DNA of 64,000 nt from UBA1723 sp045641065 (GTDB lineage: Bacteria > Bacteroidota > Bacteroidia > Bacteroidales > Paludibacteraceae): positions 1 through 64,000 of the forward strand of contig JAZUGF010000041.1 of the NCBI GenBank assembly GCA_045641065.1, in the 5' to 3' direction. Of this stretch, positions 44,981 through 54,285 are shown one piece after another; the first letter of the stretch is position 1, and each line of letters begins with the position of its first letter. The notes under the pieces were generated by a model. It saw only the letters and a program-made list of their open reading frames with translations. It ran no database searches and was not told the origin of the DNA. Made by a program: the position numbers and the translations under genes.

Positions 44981-45766
44981 CTATTTTATGTATGTTTGCC
45001 AAAAAGATCTGTGACGGTCCAATGTCCACGCATGTGTCCCAAATGGAAGTTCTCCAATTGTCTCCATACATTTTTCTGGTGAACATTCAATGCTGAAATG
45101 CAAGGCGGTTTTCCAATCCGGAACTCTTAGACTGTCATTTCCTTTGAGTTCATAAACCAACCAAAGATCTTCAGGATAAAATGCCTTTTCATCGGATAAA
45201 TCCGAATCAATTTGTTGACGATATCTTTTAGTTATATCTTGAAATTTACTCACTTTCCTTAGACATAGACCACCATTTCCTACTTGATACCATTGGCTAT
45301 GGTGAGGATTAGTGCCTTTGTAAAGACGTAGGGCAAAATTAAGTTTACACCATACCCTTCTAAACCAACTCCAGTATTTATCTTTTAACGGAGTAAATGG
45401 AGCTCCTACATAGTCAAATCCTAAGTTTGCCCAACGACATAAGTCATCATTGAAAATGTAAGTGTCCAGTTGGTTTATCAGAATATATTTATATTCTGAG
45501 AACGTGTTGTAGAAAGATGAAGACAGAACCAATTTGTTGTAAGCCCTCAAACTGCTGAAATTGTCACTTTTCATCGGACATTTTTTGAATTGAGGATAGT
45601 CATTACAAACGTCTGACATGTCAAGCTTATCTGGATATATGGCAATAATATCGTATCCCACCATCACTTTGAAAAGTTGGTTAAGACACGTTCTATCATC
45701 TGAAGTAAGAGGCAGTTTGTGGATAGGAACGACTATTGCTATATCACTTTTCTCTATCATACTCAT
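44981..45766 (-). CDS. DUF5672 glycosyltransferase-like protein (261 aa)
   Basis: Three in-frame ATGs (45787, 45766, 45760) are possible; all overlap the end of the upstream gene, and I took the middle one (MSMIEKSDIAIVVPIHK). The family landmarks ILINQLDTYIFNDDLCRWANLGFDYVGAP and VGNGGLCLRKVSKF are present; the QLD resembles a DxD-type metal site. DUF5672 proteins are found in glycan loci and are thought to be glycosyltransferases. The sugar is unknown. The overlap with the O-antigen ligase gene implies coupled translation. Confidence 0.85.
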   Translation of the reverse strand: MSMIEKSDIAIVVPIHKLPLTSDDRTCLNQLFKVMVGYDIIAIYPDKLDMSDVCNDYPQFKKCPMKSDNFSSLRAYNKLVLSSSFYNTFSEYKYILINQLDTYIFNDDLCRWANLGFDYVGAPFTPLKDKYWSWFRRVWCKLNFALRLYKGTNPHHSQWYQVGNGGLCLRKVSKFQDITKRYRQQIDSDLSDEKAFYPEDLWLVYELKGNDSLRVPDWKTALHFSIECSPEKCMETIGELPFGTHAWTLDRHRSFWQTYIK

Positions 45767-47642
45767 GGTGTTTGTATAGAGGTTCAATCTTCATATTCCT
45801 AAATAGGGCATATCCTTTTAAGTCGCTGAATGTTTTAGCATTATGAAGACATGTCTGAATTTCTATTTTACTAGAAGTGTATTTTGACGGTACTATGTCT
45901 AATTGATTTGTTTTTAAGTTGATAGATCTTGTGGCTGCAGGTATTATTATTAAAGAGTCTGATTTCCAAATGTTTCTTTCTTTAAGGTCCAAATCCATAC
46001 TTGCAAATCTTGAGTTTCCTTCAAGATGACGTGCGATTACAGATAAATTATTTGCCCCAAAATCATCAGAGATATAGTAATCTGTAGTAAATAAAAGGGT
46101 GTCAGTTGTATTAGTAAAAGCGAAATATCTAATTTCTAAAACTTTGTCTTTTAGGGTCGTACAATATCCACTTTCGCCTTTACTGATAATCATGTCAATG
46201 TTTTCATCAGTGATTTTTTTATTCTCTAGGCTTTTTTTCGTGAATTTTCTTTGACTATAGTTAGTTGTCTCAATTTTGTTTCTTGAAGCGTATCTTTTTA
46301 CAGATTTGTATGAATCTACTGCGATAATGCATGTAAAAATAAGCACTACAATAGCAGGTAAAACAAAGGTATACTTAGGTAGTGTCACATACATATCTGT
46401 TTTGCCAGATTGTGTAAATATAAACCAACTGATAAGCAAAGGTATAGCAAAGCAGTGACATAGCGGAATTTCAAATATCATTGACACCATAAGCAAAATT
46501 AGCATAGATGTCAATAACATTGATTTGTATCTAAAAATAAGCAGAACAATTCCAATCAAAAACACAATGATCAGTGTAAGACCAATATATCCAAGAGTGA
46601 AAAAGGACTCCATAAACTGATTATGCGATGAGTAGTGGCTATCTAATGCAAACCAACAACCTGATTTTGCGAAAAGATTGGTATATATATCAACTACTGC
46701 AGAATAACCGTACCCCAAGAAAGGCACGTCTTTAAGACCTAAATATAGAGATTTCCAGATATGGAATCTTGGATCATCCGCGTCTCCATTCTCTGCAATT
46801 TTCATTACTGTTTCGCCTAATCTGGTAGGGAACACAATAAATATGATTGTCAGAATCGCAAATATGATTATTAAAGTAAGTGCGATCTTTTTATTTTTCT
46901 TAATCTGCCAAACGAAGAATACAAATACTGAAATGAAAAGAGCTAAGGTTACTATACGTGAATTGTCTATCGCCAATATGAATAAGGCAAGAACTGAGTG
47001 AATTGTATAGAAAACTTTTTCTGCGATTGGTGTCTTTGGAAGAAAAAGGAATTTTGACGATATAAATAGGGAAACTGCAATGATAAAGCCTAAATAGATA
47101 TGGTGGAAGGAAACTGATGATATATGTTCCATTATCTCAAGACGTGTGGCGAAATAAAATCTTACGTCTCCATTTAGTGCAGTGTCTGTTAAATCAGTCA
47201 GAGTATAAATAATCAGTACTGTACATCCGCATACAAATGACTTCATCATCAGTGTGATAGGAAGTCTTTTGCATGAGAAGATATAAATTCCTGGTATGAT
47301 TAATAGAGAAGACAACCAATCTATTGCTAGTTTGTATGTATGATCTGGTTTCAAACTCCAAGATGTACTGAGTAAAGCCCACACACCATATAAACCTAAT
47401 GCTAAAATAGCTACGGAATCTTTAGCGTTGATCGAGACTAAATTCTCTTTTCCTCTTAAAATATAGTAGATTTTGAATATCAAAACGGCAAAAAACCAGT
47501 GTGCGATCCAAGGTGTGAATCTAAACTGGAAAGGAATGGCAAAAGCAAAAATTACCGATGAAACACAAAAAAGTAGATCAAGCACCTGATCTAGTTTCCC
47601 GTATTTTGCATCATCTTTTAATATGTCTATTTTAATACCCAT
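45744..47642 (-). CDS. O-antigen ligase/polymerase family membrane protein (632 aa)
   Basis: About ten to twelve hydrophobic helices fill residues 15-435, with a Wzy_C/WaaL-type periplasmic loop (DSHYSSHNQFMESFFTLGYIGL, containing the conserved His) and an earlier LGYGYSAVVD. The C-terminal ~190 residues (from about 445) are a soluble, probably periplasmic, beta-rich domain that many ligases lack. Enzymes of this superfamily join undecaprenyl-linked glycan to lipid A-core or polymerise repeat units; ligase and polymerase cannot be told apart from sequence alone. The gene starts 7 bases after the M23 gene stop. Confidence 0.9.
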   Translation of the reverse strand: MGIKIDILKDDAKYGKLDQVLDLLFCVSSVIFAFAIPFQFRFTPWIAHWFFAVLIFKIYYILRGKENLVSINAKDSVAILALGLYGVWALLSTSWSLKPDHTYKLAIDWLSSLLIIPGIYIFSCKRLPITLMMKSFVCGCTVLIIYTLTDLTDTALNGDVRFYFATRLEIMEHISSVSFHHIYLGFIIAVSLFISSKFLFLPKTPIAEKVFYTIHSVLALFILAIDNSRIVTLALFISVFVFFVWQIKKNKKIALTLIIIFAILTIIFIVFPTRLGETVMKIAENGDADDPRFHIWKSLYLGLKDVPFLGYGYSAVVDIYTNLFAKSGCWFALDSHYSSHNQFMESFFTLGYIGLTLIIVFLIGIVLLIFRYKSMLLTSMLILLMVSMIFEIPLCHCFAIPLLISWFIFTQSGKTDMYVTLPKYTFVLPAIVVLIFTCIIAVDSYKSVKRYASRNKIETTNYSQRKFTKKSLENKKITDENIDMIISKGESGYCTTLKDKVLEIRYFAFTNTTDTLLFTTDYYISDDFGANNLSVIARHLEGNSRFASMDLDLKERNIWKSDSLIIIPAATRSINLKTNQLDIVPSKYTSSKIEIQTCLHNAKTFSDLKGYALFRNMKIEPLYKHHEYDREK

Positions 47643-47649
47643 TTTCTTA

Positions 47650-49011
47650 TTAATCTACTCTTAAATCTTTAAGTAAAGAGTCTTTTCTTGATGTAAATTT
47701 TGCCATACTGTCGGATGGAACTGGCTCAACCGAAGGGCTTTCTAGTTTCAAAGGATCTGTTGGAGACCCATTTTTATAAACTCTGAAGTCAAGGTGTGGA
47801 CCAGTGGCAGTGCCAGTACTTCCAACATATCCGATCACATCACTCTGTCTTACATTAGATCCTACCGTTATTCCTTTGGCAAAACCGTTTAGATGCATGT
47901 AGACGGTGCTATATATCGAATTGTGCTGGATTCTGATGTAGTTGCCTCCACCTTTTTTGTCCCAACCTTTGGCTACGACTCTACCGTCTCCGATACTCAT
48001 TACTGGAGTGCCTTTAGGTGCAGCGTAATCGACTCCATGATGAGGTCGATATATCTTCAAAACTGGATGGAATCGTGAATGGGTGAACTTTGAACTGATA
48101 CGTGAGTATTTCAATGGTGCTTTCAAGAATGCTTTACGCAGACTGTTTCCTTCATTGTCAAAATATTCCGTCTTTCCATCAATATCAAATGGAATAGCAT
48201 GATATTCGCGGTTGTTGTGAAAGAACATTGCACATTTGATAGAGTCGATTCCGACAAATGTGGTGTCTACCCATCGTTCGGTATACTTCACTCTAAACAT
48301 GTCTCCTTTTTGTAGACCAAAAAAGTCGATGTTCCACGCATAGATATCTGATAATCTCATTGCTAAATCCCACTGTAGACCTTGACCAACAACAGCGTTC
48401 CAAAGGGATGTCTCTATTACACCTTCTGCGACTCGTTCTCTCTCTACTACTTTGTGTTTGTTCTTTGTAGCCGTGATTTCATCATTGTTGATAGATAAGA
48501 CGAAATACTCGACTGGACTTATTTCATAGATGAAATGACGTAGAGTGTGCAGTGTGTCGGGTTCTGTGACAACGCAGTAATTATTTCCTGCTCGGAATTT
48601 TCTTATGTCAAACACTTTGCTTATTTCAGACTCGCATTTTGCAATTCGTTTGCGGTCTACATTACAACGCTTCAGAATATCAGAAAGATTCTCTCCTCGT
48701 TTGACAGTAAATTTTTCATGATCCAAAGAATCTACATCTATTCCGTAGATGGTTTGATGAACTCTCTCCACATGTTTTATAGTGTCTGTTGCCAACACGT
48801 CGTTAACTTGGTTATTTTCAATGGTTTTATTGCTATTTGTGCAGGACAACATTGAAAATAATGATGCGAAAATTAATGCGGATAGGATTTTCGAGTATGA
48901 AGTTTTTGCGGATATACTAAGAAGCGACAACGATAGTTTCTCTATCGAAATTGCACTCTTGTCTATAGCCATGCAGAAATTTGTCCTTTTGGTTGTCATT
49001 TTCGCTTTCAA
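47650..49011 (-). CDS. M23 family peptidase, probable lipoprotein (453 aa)
   Basis: A long N-terminal lead of ~40 residues precedes a hydrophobic segment and a lipobox-like LSC (Cys57), so the true start is uncertain (ATGs at 49011, 48999, 48972). Residues about 95-140 look like a LysM/opacity-associated-type binding segment (FTVKRGENLSDILKRCNVD). The C-terminal M23 domain (about 308-430) has HHGVDYAAPKGTPV with the His and Asp zinc ligands, YMHLNG, and GPHLDFRVYKNG. At the last motif, HxH is HxD, a change I recall in other Bacteroidota M23 proteins. It is therefore a probable active peptidoglycan endopeptidase, placed inside a glycan operon. A -7 box lies at 49037-49044. Confidence 0.9.
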   Translation of the reverse strand: MKAKMTTKRTNFCMAIDKSAISIEKLSLSLLSISAKTSYSKILSALIFASLFSMLSCTNSNKTIENNQVNDVLATDTIKHVERVHQTIYGIDVDSLDHEKFTVKRGENLSDILKRCNVDRKRIAKCESEISKVFDIRKFRAGNNYCVVTEPDTLHTLRHFIYEISPVEYFVLSINNDEITATKNKHKVVERERVAEGVIETSLWNAVVGQGLQWDLAMRLSDIYAWNIDFFGLQKGDMFRVKYTERWVDTTFVGIDSIKCAMFFHNNREYHAIPFDIDGKTEYFDNEGNSLRKAFLKAPLKYSRISSKFTHSRFHPVLKIYRPHHGVDYAAPKGTPVMSIGDGRVVAKGWDKKGGGNYIRIQHNSIYSTVYMHLNGFAKGITVGSNVRQSDVIGYVGSTGTATGPHLDFRVYKNGSPTDPLKLESPSVEPVPSDSMAKFTSRKDSLLKDLRVD

Positions 49012-49036
49012 AGAATACCCACAATTGATGATTTGA

Positions 49037-49044
49037 CAAAATTA
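49037..49044 (-). promoter_or_regulatory. Candidate -7 promoter box of the M23/ligase part of the glycan cluster
   Basis: The minus strand reads TAATTTTG (exact TAnnTTTG), 26 bases before the ATG at 49011. No TTG at the usual -33 distance was found. Confidence 0.5.
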
Positions 49045-49083
49045 GCACTTTTATTCCAAAAAAATGTGTTTTTCGGCACTTTT

Positions 49084-50130
49084 CTATAGAAGCGTCTCCA
49101 ATTTCTTTGATACTTTTTCGGCTGAAAAATCCATATTATATTTTTTGGAGTGAGCAATCAACGCATTTCTATCGTTTTCATCGTAATTTTTTGATAGAGC
49201 ATATGATATTTTCTCTGCTATATCTATTTTATCTGTAGGATTAAAATAGACGGCATTATCGCCTAACACTTCATGGAAGATTTCAATATCACTTACAGCT
49301 ACAGGACATCCGTATTGCATGGCTTCAAGAGCAGGTATTCCGAACCCTTCATATAGCGATGTGCAGACATATAGCGATGCATTTCTGTAAAGGGCTTCCA
49401 AACGTTCATCGGAAACTCTGCCAAGAAACTCAATTCTTTCTTCTTTATTTTCTATGTAGGTATCTCCATAGATTTTTGCTGCTCCACCAACAACGATAAG
49501 TTTCACTCCGTCATTTGGACGTTTTGCGTAGGCTTCCACCAATGTCTTGAAATTTTTGCGTGGATCCATGCTTGAAACTGCAATTACATATTTGCCATCT
49601 ACTCCTGCCTCGGTCTCTGTGCGTGGACGTGTCTTTGGAGCTGGCGAAAACACGAATATTTTTTCTGAGGGAATGGAGAATTCTTTAATGATCTCCTTTT
49701 TTGAAAACTCACTGACTGTCATGACCAGTCTTGACTGACGTGTAAGGATAGGCAACAGCAAACTGTAGACTGTACGATAGCTGAAGCTGAACCACTCCTT
49801 ATTGACACTGTATGCGATGTCGTGTACTGTGACTATCTGGTTTTTATAGCCTACGACACCTAACCCAAAAAGGTTGATGAATAACGGACTTCCGATTTTT
49901 TTCAAATGCCGACGTAAGGTCGTCTGCTCCCATACGTGACCTGTGTGGCCGGCTAATTTTACGACTTCAAAATCTGGATTATAACCATCTTCTATGTCTA
50001 CGTCGGGCATAAAGCATACGACATGCCATCCTAGCTTATGTAGTGATTGACACATCTCATAAGATACGACCTGTACACCGGTTGCTTTTTGTGCTAAAAA
50101 TAATCCGTTTATGTATAGAGTCTTATTCAT
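49084..50130 (-). CDS. Glycosyltransferase family 4 protein (348 aa)
   Basis: A GT-B enzyme of mannosyltransferase type. The N-terminal domain has GVQVVSYEMCQSLHKLGWHVVCF and IVTVHDIAYSVN. The C-terminal domain has YVIAVSSMDPRKNFKTLVEAYAKR, then SLYEGFGIPALEAMQYGCPVAVSD, the standard EX7E motif that binds the donor. It overlaps the GT2 gene by 8 bases and lies ~70 bases before the M23 gene. It should build the same surface glycan as its neighbours. Confidence 0.94.
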   Translation of the reverse strand: MNKTLYINGLFLAQKATGVQVVSYEMCQSLHKLGWHVVCFMPDVDIEDGYNPDFEVVKLAGHTGHVWEQTTLRRHLKKIGSPLFINLFGLGVVGYKNQIVTVHDIAYSVNKEWFSFSYRTVYSLLLPILTRQSRLVMTVSEFSKKEIIKEFSIPSEKIFVFSPAPKTRPRTETEAGVDGKYVIAVSSMDPRKNFKTLVEAYAKRPNDGVKLIVVGGAAKIYGDTYIENKEERIEFLGRVSDERLEALYRNASLYVCTSLYEGFGIPALEAMQYGCPVAVSDIEIFHEVLGDNAVYFNPTDKIDIAEKISYALSKNYDENDRNALIAHSKKYNMDFSAEKVSKKLETLL

Positions 50131-51025
50131 ATTTTGAAATTAGTTTTCGACGGCATGAGTATTTTTCAGACATCTCTTTTTTGCCACATAATTTGTATGC
50201 CATTTCTCCGATTAAAAGGAGAAATTTTGTTGAAATGTTAGCCACTTTGAAATGCCATTCCGGCATAGTCTTTAGGAAATATTTCTGTCTGCTCTGCATA
50301 ATGAAATTTTCCCTTTTTGAGTTGACACTAATGCTAGTTCCTTCCAAGTGCTGAATTATAGCTGACGGTTCGTTAACAATACGTAATCCTGTCTTTTTGA
50401 TTCTGTTGCAGAGATCTTGGTCTTCATAGTATAAGAAGAAGTTTTCATCGAATCCACCGACTTTTTCAAACGTATCTCTTCTCATCATCATCGCAGCTCC
50501 ACAAGCGTATGCAACATCCATTTGCTTGTTGGTGTAGTTGAATTCAAAGTTGTTGCCGTAAACTAATTTGTAGGGTAACCCAAACAATGCAAAATTTAGT
50601 TCAGTCATGATTCCATCTCCAGCACGTCGAAATGCGTGAGCTGGCTTATATTCTGCATTTATTATATTCGGACATATTACTCCAATTGTTTCGTCTGCTT
50701 TGATTTTGTCAAGTAATAGTTTGATGGAATTGTCGTGGCAGATTGTATCAGGATTCAAAAGAAAAACATATTCACCTGTACATTCTTTTTCACCAGCATT
50801 GTTCGCCTTGCCAAAACCGTAATTGTCATCTAACCTTACAACTTTGATGTTTTCATCATCTATTAGACTTTGAAGGTTTTCATCATTTTGGGAATTATTG
50901 TCAGCGACAATAATTTCATAGTCTATGCCTTTTGTATGGTGACGCACGCTTTCTACCGATGCCATTACCTGGTCGGCAGTGTTGTAATTAACATATATTA
51001 TGGACAACTCCTTTTGCATCTCCAC
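50123..51025 (-). CDS. Glycosyltransferase family 2 protein, rhamnosyltransferase-like (300 aa)
   Basis: A GT-A enzyme with the N-terminal LSIIYVNYNTADQVMASVESV strand, IIVADNNSQN, NYGFGKANNAGEK and LLNPDT (the DxD-equivalent). Further family landmarks are AYACGAAMMMRRDTFEKVGGFDENFFLYYEDQDLCNRIK, the acceptor-side ED motif. These features are typical of WbbL-like rhamnosyltransferases, though the sugar is not certain. It is the first gene of the glycan cluster, with its promoter just upstream. Confidence 0.94.
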   Translation of the reverse strand: MEMQKELSIIYVNYNTADQVMASVESVRHHTKGIDYEIIVADNNSQNDENLQSLIDDENIKVVRLDDNYGFGKANNAGEKECTGEYVFLLNPDTICHDNSIKLLLDKIKADETIGVICPNIINAEYKPAHAFRRAGDGIMTELNFALFGLPYKLVYGNNFEFNYTNKQMDVAYACGAAMMMRRDTFEKVGGFDENFFLYYEDQDLCNRIKKTGLRIVNEPSAIIQHLEGTSISVNSKRENFIMQSRQKYFLKTMPEWHFKVANISTKFLLLIGEMAYKLCGKKEMSEKYSCRRKLISKYE

Positions 51026-51038
51026 TTGCTTTGTACTA

Positions 51039-51069
51039 CAAAATTACTTTTTCAGTTTTGATTCTCCAA
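51039..51069 (-). promoter_or_regulatory. Promoter of the glycan cluster
   Basis: The minus strand has a -33 TTG (51069-51067) and an exact -7 TAATTTTG (51046-51039), 20 bases apart. The predicted start of transcription is within about 10-15 bases of the GT2 ATG, so the leader is very short. The -33 element lies immediately after the stop codon of the TauE/SafE gene. Confidence 0.7.
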
Positions 51070-51804
51070 TTAATGGCTTATAATCATACTTACACCGCTA
51101 TACGCCAAAAAGATATAAATAACCTTAAGTAGCATATCTTTGTTCATTTTATTGTAGACGTGGGCTCCTATCCACATTCCGATAAGACAGCCGGTTATAG
51201 CTGTAAGATAGTTTTTGCCAATCTCTGCTGTGATTATTCCTTCATTTGCTCTTAGAATGGTCATCCAAAGATTACCTAGAAGAAAAAAGCACTGAGTTTG
51301 TGCCATGTATTCCTCTTTTGTGTTTTGTGTTGAAAGATAATAGTAGACGACGGGAGGTCCTTGCATAGAGAATAGTCCACCCATCAATCCGCTTAGACTG
51401 CCTAGGCCGATGGTGTTAAACCAGTTTGGATTGATTTTTATACCGTCCTTCTTGAAGAATGTGAAATAGATGGAAAGTAGGATTAATGTGACGCCAAGGA
51501 TTATTTTAAGCCATGATGCGTCTGTGCCGAACATGACATACGAAAACAATGCACTTGTAGGCATAAACACAATCAAAAGGGGCCAGATATAACGCCAATT
51601 TAGCGATTTTCTCAGATTCACAACAGTCAACAGACTTAGTGTCGCTGCCATCATTGAAGATAACGAAACAATGCTTTTGTAATCTCCGCCCATCACGCCA
51701 AGCAATAGAAGCAATGGTATCAGAAATATGCCGAACCCAAATCCTGCTGTTCGTTGTACAAATCCTGCTCCGGATGCACAAACTATCAAAAGAACGTATT
51801 CCAC
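51070..51804 (-). CDS. TauE/SafE family sulfite/sulfonate exporter-like permease (244 aa)
   Basis: Seven to eight hydrophobic helices fill the chain with the family landmarks GFGFGIFLIPLLLL near the start and GLGSLSGLMGGLFSMQGPPVVYYYL in the middle, the two halves of an inverted internal repeat. Members export sulfite, taurine-derived organosulfonates or organic anions; substrate is unknown here. It sits alone between the glycan cluster and rprYX. Confidence 0.92.
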   Translation of the reverse strand: MEYVLLIVCASGAGFVQRTAGFGFGIFLIPLLLLLGVMGGDYKSIVSLSSMMAATLSLLTVVNLRKSLNWRYIWPLLIVFMPTSALFSYVMFGTDASWLKIILGVTLILLSIYFTFFKKDGIKINPNWFNTIGLGSLSGLMGGLFSMQGPPVVYYYLSTQNTKEEYMAQTQCFFLLGNLWMTILRANEGIITAEIGKNYLTAITGCLIGMWIGAHVYNKMNKDMLLKVIYIFLAYSGVSMIISH

Positions 51805-51846
51805 CTGTGTGCCTTAATCTCTCCTAAATCACCTAAATTAACCGGA

Positions 51847-51872
51847 AAAGACGGTGATTTCACCGTCTTTTT
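51847..51872. terminator. Bidirectional terminator next to rprY
   Basis: The perfect stem AAAAGACGGTGA / TCACCGTCTTTT. It lies 14 bases after the rprY stop. Confidence 0.9.
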
Positions 51873-51885
51873 CAGTATCTTTCAA

Positions 51886-52593
51886 TTATTTGTTCTGTGG
51901 AAATACAAGTTTGTAACCTTTTCCATGTACGTTGATAATCTCCACCTCTGGATCATCTTTCAAACGCTTTCTCAACTTAGTGATATAAACGTCCATACTT
52001 CTTGCGTTGAAGTAGCTGTCTTCCTCCCAGATAGTCTTCAATGCCATGTTACGTTCAAGAATCTCGTTTGAGTTGGCACAAAGAAGGGCAAGCAAATCGC
52101 TCTCTTTAGTGGTCAACTTGTCTTCAATACCATTGTAAGTGATGATCTGCTTGTTGGTATCGAAAGTGAACTTTCCAAACTTATATGTAGCATCTTCTGT
52201 AGGACGCTTTGCTCCTGCACGGCGCAACACTGCCTCAATACGAAGAAGAAGCTCTTCCATACTGAATGGCTTTGTGATATAGTCGTCTGCTCCGATATGG
52301 AATCCTTCCAAGATATCATCCTTTAGAGTCTTTGCTGTAAGGAAGATAATAGGTACAGTAGTGTTTGTGGCTCTGATTTCCTTGGCCATTGTGAATCCGT
52401 CTTTGATTGGCATCATCACATCAAGAACACAGATATCAAAGTACTGCTCTGAGAATGCCTGGTAACCAGCGGCACCGTCTTTCTTCAATACTACCTCATA
52501 GCCTTTTGCCTCTAAGTATTCACAAAGAAGCAAACCAAGGTTTTCGTCGTCTTCACAAAGAAGAATTCTTGTGCTGTTTTTCTTGTCACTCAT
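51886..52593 (-). CDS. rprY: OmpR-type response regulator, RprY-like
   Basis: The receiver domain has the acidic pair DD (15-16), phospho-acceptor Asp58 in VLDVMMP, Thr86 in LTAK and Lys108 in ITKPF. An OmpR/PhoB winged-helix DNA-binding domain fills about 135-233 (LTTKESDLLALLCANSNEIL, RSMDVYITKLRKRLKDDPEVEIINVHGKGYKLV). This closely matches Bacteroides RprY as I recall it. Its kinase gene lies 32 bases upstream. Known RprXY systems respond to envelope or sodium/oxidative stress; here the targets are unknown. Confidence 0.94.
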   Translation of the reverse strand: MSDKKNSTRILLCEDDENLGLLLCEYLEAKGYEVVLKKDGAAGYQAFSEQYFDICVLDVMMPIKDGFTMAKEIRATNTTVPIIFLTAKTLKDDILEGFHIGADDYITKPFSMEELLLRIEAVLRRAGAKRPTEDATYKFGKFTFDTNKQIITYNGIEDKLTTKESDLLALLCANSNEILERNMALKTIWEEDSYFNARSMDVYITKLRKRLKDDPEVEIINVHGKGYKLVFPQNK

Positions 52594-52625
52594 AATCGTA
52601 ATCTATTACGTTAATACTTTTTTTC

Positions 52626-54152
52626 TTATTTGTCTTCAGTCTTAGGAATGGAGATAGTGAATGTAGTTCCAACTCCAAACTCACTGTCGCAAGTAATTGT
52701 TCCTTTATGATCTGTTACTACTTTTTTTACGTATGCCAGACCAAGACCAAATCCTTTAACATTATGCACGTTTCCAGTGGAGACACGGAAGAACTTGTCA
52801 AAAATCTTCTCTTTGTCTTCTGGTTTGATACCAATTCCGTTGTCTTTCACAGTAATAATGACATGCTTGTCGTCTTCCGCTGTGTTCACTTCAAGATGTG
52901 GTATCGCCTCTGTATATTTAAGTGCATTGTCCATCAAATTGTATATGATGTTTGTGAAATGCACTTCATCTGCTAAAATGAATGGGTAAATGGCATCCAG
53001 TGTTGTGTCTATGTCTCCGCCTTTATCCTTTACTTTGATCATAAAGTTGGATGTCACCTTCATAATCAATTCATTCACATCAATTTCTTTTAGTTTAAGC
53101 GCTGAACTCTCTTTCTCCAAGATAGACATCTGCAACACTTTCTCAATCTGCTGAGACAGACGTTGTGTCTCATCATTGATAGTCTTACCAAGATGGGCAA
53201 GCATACGCGGTGTCTTTGGAACACTCTCATCAGCCAACATTTGTGATGCCAATGAGATAGAAGACACTGGGGTTTTAAGCTCATGTGTCATGTTGTTCAT
53301 GAAGTCGGTACGCATTTGTGTCAATCTCTTCTCTCTTGAGATCATCACCAAAGATGTGATGAATGTAAGCAAAAGAAGGAAGAAAATGATGGTTGTCGGA
53401 AGAACAAGTCTAATGGTGTTGTAGACATACTTGTTTCTCGTCGGGAAATACACTTTAAGATAGTTACCTGTAGGGAATGGGTCATTCACAAACAGTGCCT
53501 GACTATAAGTGTTTTCTGCGTTTTCTGCCTTGAATCCGTTAGAACTGTAAACTTCTACTCCGTCACTTGAATAGACAGCGACAAAGTGTGGAAGGTCTAA
53601 TCCACGTTGTTGCATCTCTTTGTCAAGCAATTCAGTCAGGTGATTGAAATCAATTCGCTCTGAGATGTGTCGTGAATAATTCTCTCCCAACAGACGAAGC
53701 ACAACGTTGTCAAGAAACTGTCGCTCTTGGTTGAACCTGTCTCTAAGCTTCTTTTGAATCAAGTGGGATGTCCCCTGCAAAGAGTTCTTTCCACTCATTG
53801 TAGGAAGATACACTTTGGGCTTTATACGTACGCAGCTTTGTTCGTTGTTTGCGTTAAACTCTGTTATTTTAATGATCGCTTGCAACTTTTCCTGGTCGTT
53901 GGAGAAAAAGTTTATCTGACTAGAGTCTCTTTCACGCAACTCTGACTCTATGTTTTCAGCCATGAATCGCGTCGTCTCCTCTTCTTCAAGAAGTCGGCTA
54001 ATATTGAAAAGACAAAGGCGGACATTCTCGTTAAATTGGTCTTCTCGCATGTCTGCAGTCATCTTGATATAGGATGACTGAAGCACTAGCAATCCCACGA
54101 ATGCGATTGCCATGATACCCACCAAACATACTATTCCGAGACTTTTTCTCAT
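52626..54152 (-). CDS. rprX: Sensor histidine kinase, RprX-like
   Basis: The N-terminal transmembrane helix (about 8-28) and a second (about 250-272) enclose a periplasmic sensing region of ~220 residues. His290 in MTHELKTPVSSI is the phospho-acceptor (HisKA). The ATPase domain has DNALKYTE (N box), VKDNGIGI (G1) and KGFGLGLAYVKKV (G2). It is transcribed just ahead of rprY, so the pair acts together. The minus-strand box TACTTTTG at 54174-54181 is a likely promoter element. Confidence 0.95.
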   Translation of the reverse strand: MRKSLGIVCLVGIMAIAFVGLLVLQSSYIKMTADMREDQFNENVRLCLFNISRLLEEEETTRFMAENIESELRERDSSQINFFSNDQEKLQAIIKITEFNANNEQSCVRIKPKVYLPTMSGKNSLQGTSHLIQKKLRDRFNQERQFLDNVVLRLLGENYSRHISERIDFNHLTELLDKEMQQRGLDLPHFVAVYSSDGVEVYSSNGFKAENAENTYSQALFVNDPFPTGNYLKVYFPTRNKYVYNTIRLVLPTTIIFFLLLLTFITSLVMISREKRLTQMRTDFMNNMTHELKTPVSSISLASQMLADESVPKTPRMLAHLGKTINDETQRLSQQIEKVLQMSILEKESSALKLKEIDVNELIMKVTSNFMIKVKDKGGDIDTTLDAIYPFILADEVHFTNIIYNLMDNALKYTEAIPHLEVNTAEDDKHVIITVKDNGIGIKPEDKEKIFDKFFRVSTGNVHNVKGFGLGLAYVKKVVTDHKGTITCDSEFGVGTTFTISIPKTEDK

Positions 54153-54173
54153 CTTGTCTTAAAAAGTTTTAAT

Positions 54174-54181
54174 CAAAAGTA
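54174..54181 (-). promoter_or_regulatory. Candidate -7 promoter box of rprXY
   Basis: The minus strand reads TACTTTTG (exact TAnnTTTG), 22 bases before the rprX ATG. The -33 element is unclear. Confidence 0.6.
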
Positions 54182-54222
54182 AAGTTTTAAATTTAACATT
54201 TCGACATATTAACAAACTTTAA

Positions 54223-54254
54223 TTGTTCTTATAAGGTAAAAAAGCTTATTTTTG
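54223..54254 (+). promoter_or_regulatory. Promoter of the antiporter gene
   Basis: -33 TTG (54223-54225) and exact -7 TATTTTTG (54247-54254) are 21 bases apart. It drives the antiporter and probably rnhB, divergent from rprXY. Confidence 0.7.
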
Positions 54255-54285
54255 TATCATAATTGGAGTTTTAGGGGGCAAAAAT

